The notes under the pieces: generated by a model
Database searches by the model: none
Seen by the model: only the letters and a program-made list of their open reading frames with translations
Told to the model about the DNA's origin: nothing
Part shown: positions 44,253 to 56,608 of the stretch, piece by piece
How positions within the stretch are numbered: the first letter of the stretch is position 1
Layout: each line of letters opens with the position of its first letter
Assembly (NCBI GenBank): GCA_003184365.1
Contig: NKYR01000075.1
Coordinates: forward strand, 124,398 to 188,397
Reading direction: 5' to 3'
DNA length: 64,000 nucleotides
Source of the DNA: Evernia prunastri
Lineage: Eukaryota; Ascomycota; Lecanoromycetes; Lecanorales; Parmeliaceae
Made by a program: the position numbers and the translations under genes

Positions 44253-44774
44253 TTCGCTCTGCAAAGCTGCAGGGTGCTGGTAGACGGCAGTTGATCGCTG
44301 TGCCTTGTATGCAGCTACGTTGAATTGCTGGTAGAGTGTATGACGGCGAAAATCGTATTGCCAGCCTTCAGGCCCAGAGCAGAGAATATTCCATGGGTAC
44401 TGGTCCTCGTCAAGGCAATTCGCTGATAGTAATTTGGGAATTGTGATGGGTCCTGTGTAATCAAGCTGTCTTCCAAGAGGTCTTGCCGGATTAACTTCGG
44501 TGAAATAGGGCTCTATGAAGCCCAAATGACCACACTCTTCTAAGCACGTTCTTGCTTCATTGTAGACTGCAACACTGTCTGTCTGGTTGTCTGCCATTGT
44601 GTTTTGAACTATGTGTTGTGATCTGGTGAAACTGTCACGACCTTTCACTTCAAAATATGTGCTACATAGCCACGGAAAAAAAGTTGTTTAGTTACGAGCG
44701 CAGAGTCTCGGCATCAAACCACCGTTACTTTTGCAATCAGTATATGGATAACTTTTCAGTACATATAAAAGTGC

Positions 44775-46509
44775 TCAGGCAGCCTGCTTGCCACCCGAAC
44801 GAAGACTGGCAATCTTCTCCCTCCTATCCCTTCCCTCGTTACTCCCAACGGCAATGACCATCCTCCCCTTCTTACCCTGATCAATCCACTTCAAGGGCCC
44901 CATTGGCAGCGACGCGTTCGGGGGTAACCATCTCAACACCTCCCCAACTTCGGCATCAAGTTTCGCCGGCATACCATGCTCATAGTCAAAGTCTCCGCCG
45001 AACTTCTTGGCAATATTCTCCATGTCGAGATACTGCTGCAGAGTAGGGAGGACTTCAGACGGCTGCAAGATGTGAAGTTTTTTAACGGTGTTGGCGTCCA
45101 CCCACTTCTTGATCCAACTCCAAACGGTTGGAAAGTAGGAAGGTGCTCCAATGACCTGATATGTCCAAGTCAGCGATGTGGTCTTCGCGTGTCGGAACGT
45201 ATGATAGTCTTACGAGAACATGATCAAGGATCTCGGGATAATTGATCCCAACCAGTCTAGCGAAATCCTGCAAATATCCCCTCATGTTCCAAAATTGACG
45301 AAGTCCCACGCCCGAAATGTCAACAACACATATCATCTTTGTGACTTCAACGTCGGGATACTTCCTGTTGGGTACGGCAGAGCACAATGGCATAACAAAC
45401 CGAGTCAGCGTATCAAATATGGTAAAGGCACGTAACATTTCTGTTGAAACAATGCCTGGCATCTTCAAGTCAGACCTCTTAATGTCCATTTTGGCTGAAG
45501 ACTTCTTAAACGCTGCCATGGTCTTGGAATCAAGCTTTGCAAAATCGAACATGCAAATTGGTTGACCTTTCTTGTCCCTACGGCCGATCCAATGGGGATA
45601 CTGTGTGAAGTGTTTAGCCTTCATGCTGCCTAGATGAGTAGGTGAATTTACCAAATTTCTTGTTTCCTCATAGGCGTGAACGTCAATATTCTCGTAGAAA
45701 GAGCAAAGTTGGTTGACCTCACGGGCAAGAGAGGCCTCCTTCAATTGTCGGTGGGCTACAGAGACGTCGCATTGCTTGGCATAGAAGAAGCGTCTGTCCA
45801 TCCAATTAGCACGGAACATCCAAGGTCAGGGAGTTTACTTCTGGAAGATAGAGAAAGACACATACAGAAGGGTAGCCTCATCATTGATCCCATCAACCAC
45901 ATCGTGCTCGTTCAGGCCTGCAGGTCTCTTCAAAAGGCCATGTGCCTCACAGAGCCTCTTGAAAGAATTGAAAGCAGAATCTTCCTGCGTGGAGCGTCTT
46001 TGGATGGGCTTGCCCGACGTATCGCTCTTTGTACTCGCGCTGCTTTTGATACTCCTTTTGCTGCACTCAGAAGGAGGTGGAGTGGGAGGTGTTGCGTCTT
46101 CTACCTTCTTGCTTGGTTGCCGGCTCAAGGGGAACGACCGAGGAGACGACGATGATCCCTTATCCATATCCGCCTGGTGACTGACGGCCATCTCGGATGA
46201 CGATACCTCTCCTGACTCCCGTTTTGGATGCTCTTTGACCGGTGTAGATGGTGGTGTGATGTACAATTTGAACGGCGGGATCTGCTGCGGGCTTTGAGGT
46301 TTCAACTCCACCGACTGTGTCTCGAGAGCTTTCAGCTCTGTAGTCTTCGACTCCTGTCTGTATCTGAAGAAACGTAAGATGCACATCATGGTAGCTACGA
46401 GGGCGAGGTCCAGGCTCGACATATCGACGATGACTTTCATCTGATGGTTGAGGGATGAGGGAATGTCCAGCATTTCGTGAGAAATTTGGACCATAATGAT
46501 GACATGCAT
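44775..46509 (-). CDS. Sec14-like CRAL-TRIO lipid-transfer protein with N-terminal membrane segment
   Basis: Four exons: 46509-45866, 45793-45652, 45600-45214, 45155-44775; 1554 nt, 517 aa. The start is uncertain, with in-frame Mets at 46509, 46494, 46473, 46440 and 46422. A hydrophobic segment (SSLDLALVATMMCILRFF) stands at about residues 31-48, then about 120 disordered Ser/Pro/Lys-rich residues. The CRAL-TRIO-N part holds FKRLCEAHG and ends in TLLRFFYAKQCDV across a splice junction. The lipid-binding domain holds YPHWIGRRDKKGQPICMFD, ICVVDISGVGLRQFW, FARLVGINYPEILDHVLVIGAP and the gate-helix region WIKKWVDANTVKKL. It probably carries phosphatidylinositol or another lipid between membranes. 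Intron 2 (45651-45601) is 51 bp with no in-frame stop, so a retained-intron isoform would stay in frame. Confidence 0.88.
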
Positions 46510-47936
46510 CCACCACTATACCAGACACACCTAGTAAACATGATCGAGATCGGGCTCGGTCCAAGACCCTCTCTGAATAAGATCCTCATCGCCCACAGTC
46601 GTCATATCCAAGGAGATACTCGGACGCCATGTATGAGCGTCGTCGCCACTTGTTATAGTCCCGCTAATTGAGTTTGAAGTTGTAGTTTGCTTTCGGATGA
46701 TTGTTCCAGCCCTTGTGCAGAATCTCTCGCGGGCTTCATACAGGATCTGGTCTTGATTCGCGGGAATATTGCTTGTTCGGTAGATCGAGGGCGGCTATGC
46801 ATTTACGAAGAGGAGGGAAGGTGTAACCTATGATGAGAAGAGTGGAACGCTTGGAGGACCACGGCTTGAGGGAGCTGAACCATGTCTGTGCGTACATACG
46901 TTCGTCTGAGTCCGGACGTGATCTACATCCAGCATTGCCGTGGTTTCGGGAGGAAGCCACCAGTGTTGCAGGACGACCGCCATGAGATCAATATACCCCA
47001 CTCATGATTACAAAAACTTATCCGAGCTGCATATGAGAATTCCCTGTAGATGTACCTGGTTGTTCTCCGTGGCACGACGACTCCCTATACCTTCCGGAAT
47101 GGTGAAAACCTCGTGGTGATCGACACGGTAGAGAGCGTGCATGATTCCAAATAAGACTCTGTACGCTTCAGCTGAAGCCATGCATGTTGCCCATCGCAGA
47201 CAGATTTGTTCTCAAAGCAGGCATGGGAAACGGAGGTACTCGATATTTGAGACCGCGTTTGCTTGAAAATCCAATGTTAGACTCTTACAGGTCGGTCGGT
47301 CAGAGTGCTCTAGACAGTGGCTGGCGGAGGCTGGGGGGCAAATATCGATCATCCACTCTGTACTGCGTATGTACCTTCCGAAAGCGGACATGACAGGCGA
47401 GTTTTCTGGTCTTTGGGATCTCGATACTTTGTCAGAAGTCGGTGCGTGAAGTACTGCCCGGGGCTGACCGAAGCAACCGCCGATAATGCACAGTGGAAAA
47501 TCTAGGTATGGCAAAAACACCTATGGTCGAATTTTATGACTAACATATCAAGTCTCTCACAGCAGCACATGTGGCTTGCAAAGCTTACGACTCTCGGACT
47601 CTTGACTATCGGACTTCCCCTCCCGTCCCGCCATTTGAGAAGCTCAGGGTTGCTCACCGAGGGGCTCCATATGCTAAGTGGTAACATTTACCGTTCATGA
47701 CGTGCGTTGGGCAAATCATGTTGATCTACCTACGAATCATGCATGTGCCACGATAAGACAATTTTTCGATATCCTCAAAGGGAGACTGATCCACAAATTG
47801 CATCTTGTACTCGTCAAAACCTAAGACATCCCGCTACCTTACTCTGATAAACAGCTAGCCCGTGTCGTCATGACGCATCAGATATCTCAACTTTCAAGCG
47901 AACATAGCCGAATACTACCGTAAGCGAGCCCTGGAC
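46510..47936. other. Intergenic region, no gene recognised
   Basis: Between the Sec14-like gene and the terpene cyclase stop. ORFs of 60-102 codons have no pattern. It may mark the border between the housekeeping run and the terpenoid locus. Confidence 0.45.
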
Positions 47937-49013
47937 TCAGTCACGCCAATGATAGCGCTCTGTGGTCTCGCTCCAATACTCGTTGCCGCCCATCACGTAT
48001 TCCAAACCCTTGAGGTACATCTTTAGAGCCGGATCGTCACTCCCTTTACCTTTCAGCGCTTTTGCCACCATTTCCTGATGATCAATCTCCCACTCCCGAC
48101 ATAGAACCCATAGGATTCGTTTGGCTGTGGTATACGATACCCCGGCGTCTTTGGACATCGTATCCACTATGTTAACCAACTTGGCACCTTCTTTGTAGTC
48201 CTTGTTCCAGAGACGAAGTTCTTTCTCGAAGCTGTGGATGTCGTTGACAATGATGCCGAGTTTGCCATAGCTTTCATGGATCGTTCCCAGTGACTTGAGC
48301 GTTTCGTTGGGTAAGCGTAGCCGTGAGCTGTATCGAACGCATGCTGCGACAAACCTTAAAACGAATTTCATTAGGTTCGTGAATAGAAAAAAACATCAAG
48401 GGAAGGCACTCACGCGCAGCCACCCTCCTTGATTCTTTGTCGAAGCAAAGACCCCATGTCAGGACACGCAAAGCGCACCGAATCAACCTGGGCCGTGATA
48501 CAAACCAAGGCTTCGCGAAGCACCTGATCCGCGAGCTCTTTGTCACAAGCACGCATACTTGTCCAGACGTCGTAGGTAATCCACTCGTAAGGGTCACTGC
48601 GGTTTGGGAGTTTTTTGCCCATGGCGATCGGAATCAATTTTTTGTACAATTTCTTTCCTTCTTCGAGGCTCATATCCTCCGCCACGTCTGCCGAGATATA
48701 TATGAGCCTGGAATCATAGCAGAGATGCAGACTTACCGTCAAGGAGAAACAGCAATGTGTTGACTTTGACCGTATCCAGAAGACGGTCATCATCAGCCAT
48801 AGGAAAAGCCAAACATGCCCAACGGTTGGTTTGAGAGGTGAAGAACCGGTTCCTCTCCTTCTGACTCTTGAAGGGCCAATGCTTCATGAAGAATGCATCG
48901 AGCTCGGCACAAACCGCGTCCGCTCGAGGGTGGCATTGAATGTCGAAAATGGTCGGAGGTGGTTTGTTACAAGGAACATAGGGCACAACTTGACGGGACC
49001 ACACAAAACCCAT
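47937..49013 (-). CDS. Class I terpene (sesquiterpene) cyclase, aristolochene-synthase-like
   Basis: Three exons: 49013-48737, 48687-48414, 48354-47937; 969 nt, 322 aa. The Asp-rich metal motif is DDVAED at residues 92-97, the NSE triad is N221/S225/E229 (NDIHSFEKE), and the C-terminal RY pair is R317/Y318. PPPTIFDIQCHPR near the N-terminus, LIPIAMGKKLPNRSDPYEWI, YDVWTSMRACDKELADQVL, AKRILWVLCREW and YLKGLEYVMGGNEYW match aristolochene synthases of Penicillium and Aspergillus closely. It should ionise a prenyl diphosphate with three magnesium ions; farnesyl diphosphate is the family's usual substrate. Length is typical. It is divergent from a GGPP-synthase-like gene, which raises the question of whether the substrate is C15 or C20. 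The exact product cannot be read from sequence. Confidence 0.93.
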
Positions 49014-50334
49014 GGTGAGTATGTCAGCCAGTCGCGATGTGAGGGTCTGCACAAGCGGTAATTTGAGTATGAGGGTATTCAATTGAGAGCGAGAGCCGTG
49101 GATTGATGGCATCCAGGAATCTGGCTTGTGCAACATTGGAAACATTGTGTATTTCAAGGTTTCTTCCGCGAGGAGTGCTCGATAAGTGCTTTATATCTAG
49201 GTCATATATATCTCTGACTCTTTGGGAATGGATCTTCGGTGGATGTAAAAAGCCAACGCTATGACACTGGTAAATTGGAAATGGAAAAGCCATTTAATCA
49301 CTCAACTTCCTGCCTCAGTGAGCGATAAAGACATGTGGAGCTGAAACTTGTACCAGTCTCTGGCCAGAACAGTATCTTCTCGAGGTTGATTCGCCGGCGC
49401 TAGAATTGAAGACCATCGTAGCCATCTCATAACATGTAAACAATGTGCTACCGACATTGTGCGAGGGATCTGATGCTACTTCGGTGAGTACTCATGCCAA
49501 GGCTAAATGCACATGAGCGAATGGTCCCGAAGCCTAATGCAAGGTCATGCATACGCCTTGAGTTTATTTTGGAGCTCTGCATACCTAATTCTACCCCTTG
49601 GGCCAAGCCATCTGGCGCAAAGTGCAAGAAAGGCATCGATCTTCTCTATCGCAACAAACAATTGCACATGTCTGAGGACTAAGTAAGGGAGCTAGCAAGC
49701 ATTGCATTGGGCAACATCATAACTCAGCCGACGGATATCAGCGGGGCTTCCGAACAGCTGGATTTCGCGAACAATGCAGCTTGCTGATCACTGCTCACCG
49801 CTGCTTGTACGATCCTGCGATCTAGCTCGGTCCCGGACGCAATTGGACCATTTTGGCAGGTACGATGCCTTGGCAAAGGCGGGAACGCATTGCCACACTT
49901 GAAGTTGAAGACTCTCAGACAAAGATGCTTTTTATGGCTTAAGACTGAGGCCCACGGCGAGCTCCGACTCGGCGGATAACTTGCCTGGTACAAAAATATA
50001 ATAGTATCGATTGTGTGGATACAGACAGTTATTGTATTATAATTGGCTGGACAAATGAACCGGAAGGCTTTTGTCTTGACTGACGCACGACCTCTCATGT
50101 GGGGAAAAGATATAGTGCGTTTTGCGTTGCCTTTCGATATCATCCTCTACGTGCAATCCCTCCTCCCACGGTCTCTTGCAAATCGTGCTAGCAATGTTCA
50201 CTGCACTCTTCCACGTCCTTTCCATGTTTCTTCCATCAAGACTTCTCACCTTGCCCAAGGTCAGCGAAAACCTTGAGATCAATATCAATTCCCCCAGAAC
50301 GACAAAAAAGGAACTGGATACCAGTCTGTCAAAT
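49014..50334. promoter_or_regulatory. Divergent intergenic region between terpene cyclase and prenyltransferase
   Basis: About 1.3 kb separates the two starts. The minus strand has a TATAAAG-like element near 49188, about 175 bp from the cyclase ATG. The frame of the prenyltransferase's first exon is open back to an ATG at 50122, so part of this region may be coding. No clear palindromic binding site for a cluster regulator was found. Confidence 0.4.
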
Positions 50335-51586
50335 ATGCCAATAGCAACGAGCCGGAGTGCGGATGACTTCGACGCAGATCAAGGACCGCTTTTATCAACA
50401 GTATCCTCTTCTTCTGACAGACTCGCCAGTGGAGATGTAGAGACAGAAACGACTCCATCGTTGACACCTGACTCAAGTGTTGCGGGTGAGGATAGTCCCA
50501 GCCACACAAAAATTCCAAGCCTATCCGGGTTGTGGACGGAACAAAGCGAGAAAGTTCGTTGACCAGACACAAGCTTCACTTGGCCATGGTACTGATCTGC
50601 ATCACAGGCTATCACCCGACCATTTGACTATGTGATGTCTTTGCCAGGCAAGAACTTTCGTACACAGGTACTGGCTGCCTTCAACATCTGGTTGCAAGTT
50701 GATGAGCGATCGCTCGGCATCATTGACCGAGTCGTGGGCATGCTCCATAACGCGTCCCTCGTGTAAGTTGAAAACTGTTGACCCTTGACGAATACTTACC
50801 GACCGTTTCAGAATCGATGACATTCAAGACGGCTCTCCGTTGAGACGTGGCTTTCCGGCAGCACACCGTATCTTTGGCACCGCTCAGAGCATCAACGCAG
50901 CCAACTACGTGTACTTCCTTGCACAAAAAGAGCTCATCCATTTGGACAACCCTTCCAAAGCTTTCCAAATCTACAACGAAGAGATGCTGAATCTGCATCG
51001 AGGGCAGGGTATCGAGCTTTTCTGGCGTGATTCGATGACTGTACCGACAGAGGATGAATATCTGCTCATGATTTCGAACAAGACTGGGGGTTTGTTTCGG
51101 CTGGCAGCCAGATTGATGCAGAATGTCAGCTCGAGGACGCACGACATCTTGCCGTTAACGGACTTGATGGGTTTGATGTTTCAGATTCGGGATGATTATA
51201 ACAACCTCTGCTCTGAACAGGTTTGCTCCCCTTCTTCTCGACATTAGTCACGAGTCGATAGAGAGATGGCTGATGATGTCGTTCAGATGACGGCGCAGAA
51301 AGGCTACTGTGAAGACCTGACCGAGGGCAAATTTTCACTCCCAGTGATTCATTCGATCCAAACCTCGTCCACATGTAATAACGACCTTTTCAACATCCTC
51401 AAAATGCGGACAGAGGACGCCGGTCTCAAGAGTCATGCCTTGTGGTATATACGGACGCATACCCGGAGCCTGGACTATACAAAGGCGATGTTGCAGGAGC
51501 TCCATCGGCAGGCGCAGGTGGCAGTTGGAAGGATTGGGGCATCGAATGACATGATTGACGGCTTGTTGAATAAATTGAGCTTGTAG
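50335..51586 (+). CDS. Polyprenyl diphosphate synthase, GGPP-synthase-like
   Basis: Four exons: 50335-50553, 50608-50762, 50812-51220, 51287-51586; 1083 nt, 360 aa. The start (MPIATSRSADDF) is one choice; in-frame Mets at 50122, 50194 and 50224 would lengthen the N-terminus. The first Asp-rich motif is DDIQD at 127-131 within LVIDDIQDGSPLRRG, and the second is DDYNN at 252-256 after GLMFQIR. PFDYVMSLPGKNFRTQ and NLHRGQGIELFWRD are classic fungal GGPP-synthase segments. The residues four and five before the first motif are Ser and Ala, small as in enzymes making C20 chains, rather than aromatic as in farnesyl synthases. The N-terminal 70 residues are disordered. It most likely supplies prenyl diphosphate to the neighbouring cyclase rather than primary metabolism, by position; that is inference. 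Confidence 0.9.
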
Positions 51587-52918
51587 TAGGCGTTGTCTAT
51601 ATCTATAACATGTAGCGAGAGAATATATGAGTGGAAATTACCTATCGAGTGTCAGATGTCCAAGTAACCATGAAGCGGGGGGAAGAGGAAAAGGAAGACA
51701 GATAAAGACAAAGCAAAGGAGAGGGGGAAGTCGAGAAGGCGTGAAATTAAAGTGCTTGGTGCCAAGACCTTTGGCGTACATAAGAAAAGCTTCTGAATTG
51801 TTAAGTAAGGCTGTCGACCCCTGAACCTGATACCACTAGTGGCTTGACGACAGCATACCGTTGCCACCGTCTTCTCCTCCTGAATTTTTCTTTATAGCAT
51901 TATATATTCGACCTGTGGCGTCTTGTTCATCATATGGACCTCACCAGGTATCTTGTCCAGCCATCCAAAGTATTGTCCAGTGGGTTCGTGGCTGCAGTTC
52001 TCATGCGGAGTACTGAGCTTACCGAGCAATATCAAGTCCTTGAAGGAGACCAGTGGTATGGACTTACCTGGGCATGACGCCAAGAAGTTGGACGAGGATA
52101 TCGTCAAGTGACTGCCACATAGGATGTGTTTTGTCTGAGAGACACATCAAGAAAGCACAGAATATATTAAATCCGATTCGATTAGCTTTCATGATTGCAA
52201 TTACTACCGCTAGAGTTCTTTTGATGAGTCAGACGTTGGTAGATGCAGTACAAAAATTGCATGGTACCACCTTGTGGGCTAGTAATTCACACCCTGCCCG
52301 GGAGATACCTTTACAACGCCAGCCAAAAACCGCCGCTGCTCAAGGTAGATAAAGGCAGAGAATGTTCAGTATGGTTTGTAGATTAATTCGCTTAATCAAT
52401 GAAAATGTAGTGCGCAGGATAATTAGTTCAAGCCAAATACAGGCGAGGTAAATAATCTAGAGAAGGCGTGCGAAGAAGATGGCAATAGAAGGCTTGTAAA
52501 ACAATTACATTTTTGACATTCTCATGGCGTGGCTGTGATACATACATACTCAGTCCTTCCCTGGATTATATTGACAGCCGTCACATACAAATATTCTCAG
52601 TTTCTAGTCTGTAAAAGCTCCTGTACCGAAAAGAGATATACACGGTTGAAAGTGTGGGGTTGACTGTTGGGACGTTATGGACGTTCACCGATTGGCCAGT
52701 CACGGACATGATGTACCAGCGTACCCGTTGTTGATTTGTCAGGATCTCAGGCACGCGATTGCGGGGTTAGATGAGGTTATCAATCGACATTATCAATCTA
52801 AAGTCCGAACCCGCATGCTGCTTACGGAGTGACTTTCTCCAATATATAAGAAGAAGAAAAAATTAAGGGAGAGGAAGCAAATGCTAGTCCAAACCACACA
52901 ACATCGAACAAACAAACA
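51587..52918. other. Intergenic, AT-rich, no gene recognised
   Basis: About 1.3 kb with no motif-bearing ORF. The part 52120-52560 is AT-rich. The right end holds the promoter of the oxygenase gene, with a TATATAAG box at 52844-52851. Confidence 0.5.
52844..52851 (+). promoter_or_regulatory. Probable TATA box of the AsaB-family gene
   Basis: TATATAAG 75 bp before the ATG at 52919, followed by an A/G-rich leader and an ACAAACAAACA stretch just before the start, a good fungal 5' UTR. Confidence 0.55.
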
Positions 52919-53950
52919 ATGGCATCTACAATCACCGCCCCATCAACCACCGCACCTCATCTTTTAGGCGGTGACTACCAAAGCCATGCGAACCAAGCAC
53001 CCCTAAAGGGAAGTCAGGCGCGCGATGTCCTAGCCGATTTCAACTACTACAAAGACCCTGGCGATGGCAGTCCCCCAGCACCGAGCTACGTCGGAAAACC
53101 CGAGACGTACGAGCGCCCGGCGGAGACTAGAGCGATGACCGTGCACGACGTGCGCGGGGAAGAGGACAAGTACACTCTGGACACGACGGGTTTCCAGATC
53201 TACAGGCATGCAAGTCGGGAAACCGCCTTCGCAGATGAGGCGGAGATCAAGAGCGTTTACTATCCGGAAATCGAGGACATTCTAAAGTCGGCGTAAGGTT
53301 ACCCGTTCTTGTGTTTTTTGGCGCTTTTCCCTTCGACTGTGCGGGGCAGGCCTGCTCCAAGAGAACCCTGATGCGGGGATGAAATTGACGCTAAGACCAT
53401 TCTGTCCAGCACCGGCGCCTCCAAAGTCTTCATCTTCGACCACACCATCCGCCGCCCGTCCCCCGACACGGCCAACGCCTCCGGGCTCAACTTGCGCGGC
53501 CCGGTGCAACGCGTGCACATTGATCAATCCTACAAAGCCGGCCCCGAGCGCGTCCGGCACCACCTGCCCGACGATGCCGACCGCCTCCTCAAAGGCCGCT
53601 ACCAGATCATCAACGTCTGGCGACCGATCAAGACCATCCGAAAAGATCCGCTCGGGGTCGCCGACGCGACGTCCGTCCCCGAAGGCGACCTTTTGCCCGT
53701 GCAGTTGATCTATCCGGATCGGGTCGGGGAGACTTTTACCGTCCGTCCGAATCCGAACCATCGTTGGTTTTATCTGAAAGAGCAGACCCCGGGGGAAGTG
53801 TTGTTGATCAAGTGCTTTGATTCAAAATTGGATGGCAGGGCGAGGCGAGTGCCGCATAGCGCGTTTGTGGATCGCGCGACCGAGGCGGAGAGTCCTAGGG
53901 AGAGTATCGAAGTCAGAGCGCTGGTTTTCCATCCTGATGATGTCGAGTGA
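52919..53950 (+). CDS. GA4-desaturase / AsaB (CmcJ-NvfI)-family putative Fe(II)/2-oxoglutarate oxygenase
   Basis: Two exons, 52919-53292 and 53410-53950; 915 nt, 304 aa. N-terminal GGDYQSHANQAPLKGS-type and DVLADFNYYKDP segments are followed by ATGASKVFIFDHTIRR, then VHIDQS, whose H161-x-D163 fits the first two ligands of a facial-triad iron site. RYQIINVWRPI, the hydrophobic HRWFYLKEQTPGEVLLIKCFDS, and a candidate third ligand in RRVPHSAF follow, then the closing PRESIEVRALVF. This order is that of the family including gibberellin GA4 desaturase and AsaB-type proteins in fungal metabolite clusters; some members are oxygenases or desaturases, others unproven. Coding DNA of exon 2 is GC-rich. 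Its place between the prenyltransferase and a permease suggests it tailors a terpenoid; the reaction is not predictable. Confidence 0.88.
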
Positions 53951-54096
53951 GGTTGATGCGCTACTGGCGGAACATACAGTATGGACCGGATAGAGCACTT
54001 ACAGCAATAAAGTACTCGGGATTTCATTGTTCAATATTGTATAACCCGTTAGTCAAATCAAAGTTCCCAATTAGGTCTCAAAGCAAGTTGCTGTTT

Positions 54097-55851
54097 CTAC
54101 TCATTTTTTACTTTAACAAGCTTAGTGACGCTCGTCCCGTCTTGAAGCACATCTGCTTCCTCTACAAGGTGATAGCCTCTCAAGCGAGGGACCAAACTCG
54201 TCCAAAGGTACCAGTAGACGACACCGCAGATTAATCTACGAATAGCTTTGTCAGCAACATCCCGACAAGTTTGGCTTGCTAGCAACTTACAATCCGCCTC
54301 CCACGACAGCGTAAGTTGCGTACCAGAATCCCACATCACCTTTTCCATTCTTCGGCGGCACAAACGGGGCTACGATCAGACAGGCACTTAGAGCTATTCT
54401 CAACCATATAGCAGTAATCCATGCTTTGAAAGGCCTCTTCAGATCCGGCCTCGACTTTCTTAGCCACAATGTGCCTATGCATATGGCCAAGGCGAAGAAT
54501 TGCGCAGGATAGCCTTCTACGTCCAGGATGAATGCATACACGTCCTTTTGCGGAGGGAGTACGATGACCAAAAGCGAAGGGATGTAATGGACAATCAAGC
54601 CGCCGAGTGGCGCGTTAAATGGATATGAGGAGGACAGATATTTGGCGAAGGGTAGGAAACCTTGTCGAGCGATCTCTTGGTTTACACGGGCCTGAAAGCA
54701 TTTAGTCAAGAACTTTCTTGTACCCAGGCGGATTAGGCACTCCTTACCAGAGTGAAAATGACGACCATTACATTACCAGCAGCCGAAACAGCCACTAGAA
54801 TTGGTAATATTGCACTTCCCACACTCGCGCCAAAGATCCCCTCAAAAAAGAGAGCAGCAATCAGCTCTCCACTGTTCTTGATGTCTTCCAAAGGTACGAC
54901 GATAAAATAGGCCACGTTAATCATCAAGTAGAAGATGGCAACAGTTAGTAACGCAGTGGGAGCCATGGTCTTCAGTGTCCGGACAGGGTCTTTGACCTCG
55001 TTGAGAACATTGTTGACATTATCATAACCGGCGAATGAATAAGAGACTTTGAATATCGCAGTCGAAAGAGCGACAAGATCCCAATTGGAGCCTTCGAACA
55101 GTCCGGCCAAGGATAGTGTTTCGGCATTTCCGCGGGACGAAGTCGACGGCAGGAAAAGGGCCACTACACCAAGGATTGCCATGAACGCCATCAACCCGAT
55201 TTTGACCCATGCGAGCGCATTCTGGATCCATATGCCCGTCTTCAGGAAACATCCATGTATGATGGTAATTGCCGTCAAGAGGCCCACAGCAAGTGTCCGT
55301 TGCGCAAACGCGGTGACCTCCAAATTCAACGCGACGAGGATGTACTCGCCAAAGACGATGCAGTTGCTCGCCGTGAAACCCAACACCACAGCTTGGATAG
55401 CCACCAATGTCGACGCCAAGAACCGCGGGCGCCGGTACATGAATTCTAGGTAGACCTTTATGCCGCCACTACGAGGCAGCATACAGCCGAGTTCCATGGA
55501 CACGGCGAGCCCGCAGGCGGCTATGAGGGCGCCGACAACCCAAATTGTTAGAGCAAGGCCGACGCTACCGACGGATGAGAAGATGTTTCCTGGGGTGGCA
55601 AAGATGCCGGAGCCGACAATGCGCGAGACGGTAAGCATATAGGCTGAGGTCCATGTTAGGTTGCGACCAAAGGTGGCGGTTTCCGGTAAGATGTCCAATT
55701 CTATGGAGCGGTTAATCGGGGTTGGTAAGACCTCGCCATCCTCGAGGCTGTTCAGGGACTGGATGGATTCATCAGAAACAGAGGACGGCGCTTGATGAAG
55801 AAGAGGCTGCCGCTCGTCAGGAAGACTTGACATGACAGATGTCAGGGACAA
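54097..55851 (-). CDS. Amino-acid permease, LAT/methionine-permease (Mup1-like) type, APC superfamily
   Basis: Three exons: 55851-54748, 54691-54291, 54235-54097; 1644 nt, 547 aa. A Met seven codons in is an alternative start. About 70 hydrophilic residues lead to TM1 with MLTVSRIVGSGIFATPGNI, the substrate-binding GSGI bend of APC transporters. SGGIKVYLEF follows, then GYDNVNNVLNEVKDP near TM6-loop7, the LAT-family signature. Some 12 hydrophobic segments are visible. The final exon gives a short hydrophilic tail. Homologues import methionine or large neutral amino acids. It is convergent with the AsaB-family gene (147 bp apart) and could be a bystander or import a precursor. Confidence 0.93.
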
Positions 55852-56608
55852 TTCTTGCGTAGATTAGGCTGAGTCCTGACAGACAGGTGAGGCTGTTGTC
55901 GCAATGGTAGTATGAATGGCACTTCGAGAAAAGACACAACTGATAAGTTAGCGAGTAGTGGAGAAAACATGATGGAAACGAAGGAGAGGGTGAGAGATTG
56001 CAGAGCCATGCGACTACGTGGACAATTACAAATACGCAGCTGGTATTTAAATCAGTTGGTTGAGCGTGTGTATATGAACATAGGATCAATCACGACATCT
56101 GATCACTCATCCAATTGTAGTGGTTGCATGTAATCACGTCATTTGCTTGGGATTGCAACTCGCAAAGGCCGCGCGGTAAGTTCATCAAGTCCATCATAGT
56201 ACATCGAGTACATTAAGTATCTCAGTATATCTATCACTCGTTGGATAACTAGATATCTAAGAAATGTATCAAGTGCACTAATGTTGAATGATAGTAACAA
56301 TAATAGCTACCGTTAAGCCTCGGAGTATGTAACAGTACGGAGTACTGGATGATTAATGCCAAGCCACTAAGGTTCGTCTAGTAAGGTAGGGCTGACTACC
56401 CCCACGCTTGTTCAGCTGAAACATTTGCCTCCGTTGAATACAAGAATTTCAACATAATCTGTGACCACAGCATCGCTCGTGTGACCCACTCACCTCTACA
56501 GATTTGCCTTACTGACGTTCATCGTAGCTTATCTCTATTCAATTGTTCTACTAGCTAACATGGCAGACTTATACCCTACCACCATCGTCTCTGCCCCACC
56601 ACAAATCC
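55852..56608. other. Intergenic region
   Basis: Upstream of the permease and downstream of the cupin gene. The part 56200-56350 is AT-rich. No gene recognised. Confidence 0.5.
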
